Source of the DNA: an uncultured Clostridia bacterium | GTDB taxonomy: Bacteria > Bacillota > Clostridia > Oscillospirales > QAKW01 | NCBI GenBank assembly: GCA_944387905.1 | Contig: CALXGU010000079.1 | Location: 1-7,024 of the forward strand | Length of the DNA: 7,024 nt | Reading direction: 5' to 3' | Part shown: piece by piece, positions 6,473 through 7,024 of the stretch | Layout of the letters: every line of letters starts with the position of its first letter | Numbering within the stretch: the first letter of the stretch is position 1 | Notes under the pieces: model-generated | Databases searched by the model: none | Told to the model about the DNA's origin: nothing | What the model saw: the letters and a program-made list of their open reading frames with translations, nothing else | Made by a program: the position numbers and the translations under genes

Positions 6473-6517
6473 AAAAACAAGCCCTTTCGTAATATCAACG
6501 AAAGGGCTTGTTTTTTT
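6471..6517. terminator. Bidirectional Rho-independent terminator
   Basis: A perfect inverted repeat. The core stem CAAGCCCTTTCGT (6478-6490) pairs with 6498-6510 across a 7-base loop (6491-6497). Seven A (6471-6477) and seven T (6511-6517) flank it and extend the pairing to 20 bp. Read on either strand it is a GC-containing hairpin followed by a U tract, so it can stop the plus-strand operon and the convergent minus-strand HAD gene, whose stop codon is 5 bases away. The left A tract overlaps the last two bases of the upstream TAA. Confidence 0.93.
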
Positions 6518-6522
6518 AAAAA

Positions 6523-7024
6523 TTATAAGTCAATATAATCCAGCATATCAGACGGAACTTTAAGTATCCCGTCTGCGTCTTTGAACTTGCTGTCTCCGTA
6601 AAATCCCCATGACGCGCCTAAAGCCAATGCACCGGAGTTTTTTCCGGTCTTGATGTCAACATCACTGTCGCCGCAGTAAATGCACTGATTGGTTCTGACC
6701 GAGAATTGTTCCGCTATTTCATGTACCATGTAAGGATCGGGCTTTATAGGTATATTTTCGCGCTGTCCGTATACCAGATCAAGCTTGCCTTTGAAAAATT
6801 CGCGGCAGGCGTCAGTTACTATCAAATGCGGCTTGTTTGACAAAACGGCGGTTTTGATCCCGCGTGCAGACAGTGCGTCTAAAAGCTCGCCGATCCCGCT
6901 GTACGGCTTGACGCCATGCAGACCGTTTTTGTTGTAGATATCGATATGATATTCATAAAATTCATGGAATATTTCAGGATCCCCGTTTACGTATTTAAAG
7001 ATTTTTTCAATCAATACCTTTGCG
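6523..7024 (-). CDS. HAD-superfamily hydrolase, phosphoglycolate phosphatase-like (5' partial)
   Basis: The minus-strand frame is open to the right edge of the window, and the stop is at 6523-6525. The 166 visible residues are the C-terminal part of a protein that in this family is usually around 210-220 residues, so motif I (DxD nucleophile) and the start of the cap lie outside. An in-frame TTG at 7012-7014 is not a credible start because coding continues upstream. Seen (numbering from the first whole codon, 7023): cap helices near 1-40, motif II AVLSNKP with Ser62, motif III Lys94 in PIKPDP, and motif IV CGDSDVDI with acidic Asp119 and Asp121, followed by GASWGFYG. These are typical of subclass IA phosphatases such as Gph (2-phosphoglycolate), beta-phosphoglucomutase and pyrophosphatase PpaX. 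It converges on the sugar operon and shares its terminator, so it is probably a separate unit with no proven link to it. The substrate cannot be assigned. Confidence 0.87.
   Translation of the reverse strand, partial: AKVLIEKIFKYVNGDPEIFHEFYEYHIDIYNKNGLHGVKPYSGIGELLDALSARGIKTAVLSNKPHLIVTDACREFFKGKLDLVYGQRENIPIKPDPYMVHEIAEQFSVRTNQCIYCGDSDVDIKTGKNSGALALGASWGFYGDSKFKDADGILKVPSDMLDYIDL

Overview
The window looks like part of a carbohydrate-catabolism operon from a low-to-moderate GC Firmicute, most likely an anaerobic gut-type clostridium. This rests on GGAGG-type ribosome binding sites before most genes, AT-leaning codon use (many AAA, GAA, ATA), very short intergenic gaps, and protein styles typical of Clostridia, such as the KdgK C-terminus ending in GSGRVQR. 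The species cannot be named from the sequence alone.

Layout. Seven plus-strand genes run head to tail from base 1 to 6472, with gaps of 25, 1, 26, 15, 18 and 24 bases and no internal terminator that I can see. They are almost certainly one transcription unit whose promoter lies upstream of the window. In order: an SDR oxidoreductase of the fructuronate reductase / D-mannonate oxidoreductase type (5' end cut by the window edge), a KDPG aldolase, a 2-keto-3-deoxygluconate (KDG) kinase, two different metal-dependent TIM-barrel sugar isomerase/epimerase-family proteins, and two tandem paralogous Gfo/Idh/MocA oxidoreductases. A perfect 20-bp inverted repeat flanked by A and T tracts (6471-6517) ends the operon and also serves the convergent minus-strand gene, a HAD-family phosphatase whose N-terminus runs off the right edge. 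No stretch longer than about 50 bases is without a gene.

How the genes work together. The first three genes cover three of the four steps of hexuronate breakdown: fructuronate to mannonate, [mannonate to KDG, enzyme not in window], KDG to KDPG, and KDPG to pyruvate plus glyceraldehyde 3-phosphate. The last four genes form a TIM-TIM-Gfo-Gfo module. Enzymes of these two superfamilies are known to cooperate in oxidising a sugar hydroxyl (often C3), then eliminating, hydrating or epimerising through the ketone, and reducing again. My inference is that the module converts an unusual uronide or glycoside into an intermediate that feeds the KDG route. The substrate cannot be read from the sequence.

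The most notable points are the unassigned four-gene module and the replacement, in both oxidoreductases, of the usual catalytic Asp of the Gfo/Idh/MocA family by Asn. I found no RNA genes, CRISPR array, insertion sequences, phage genes or defence genes.
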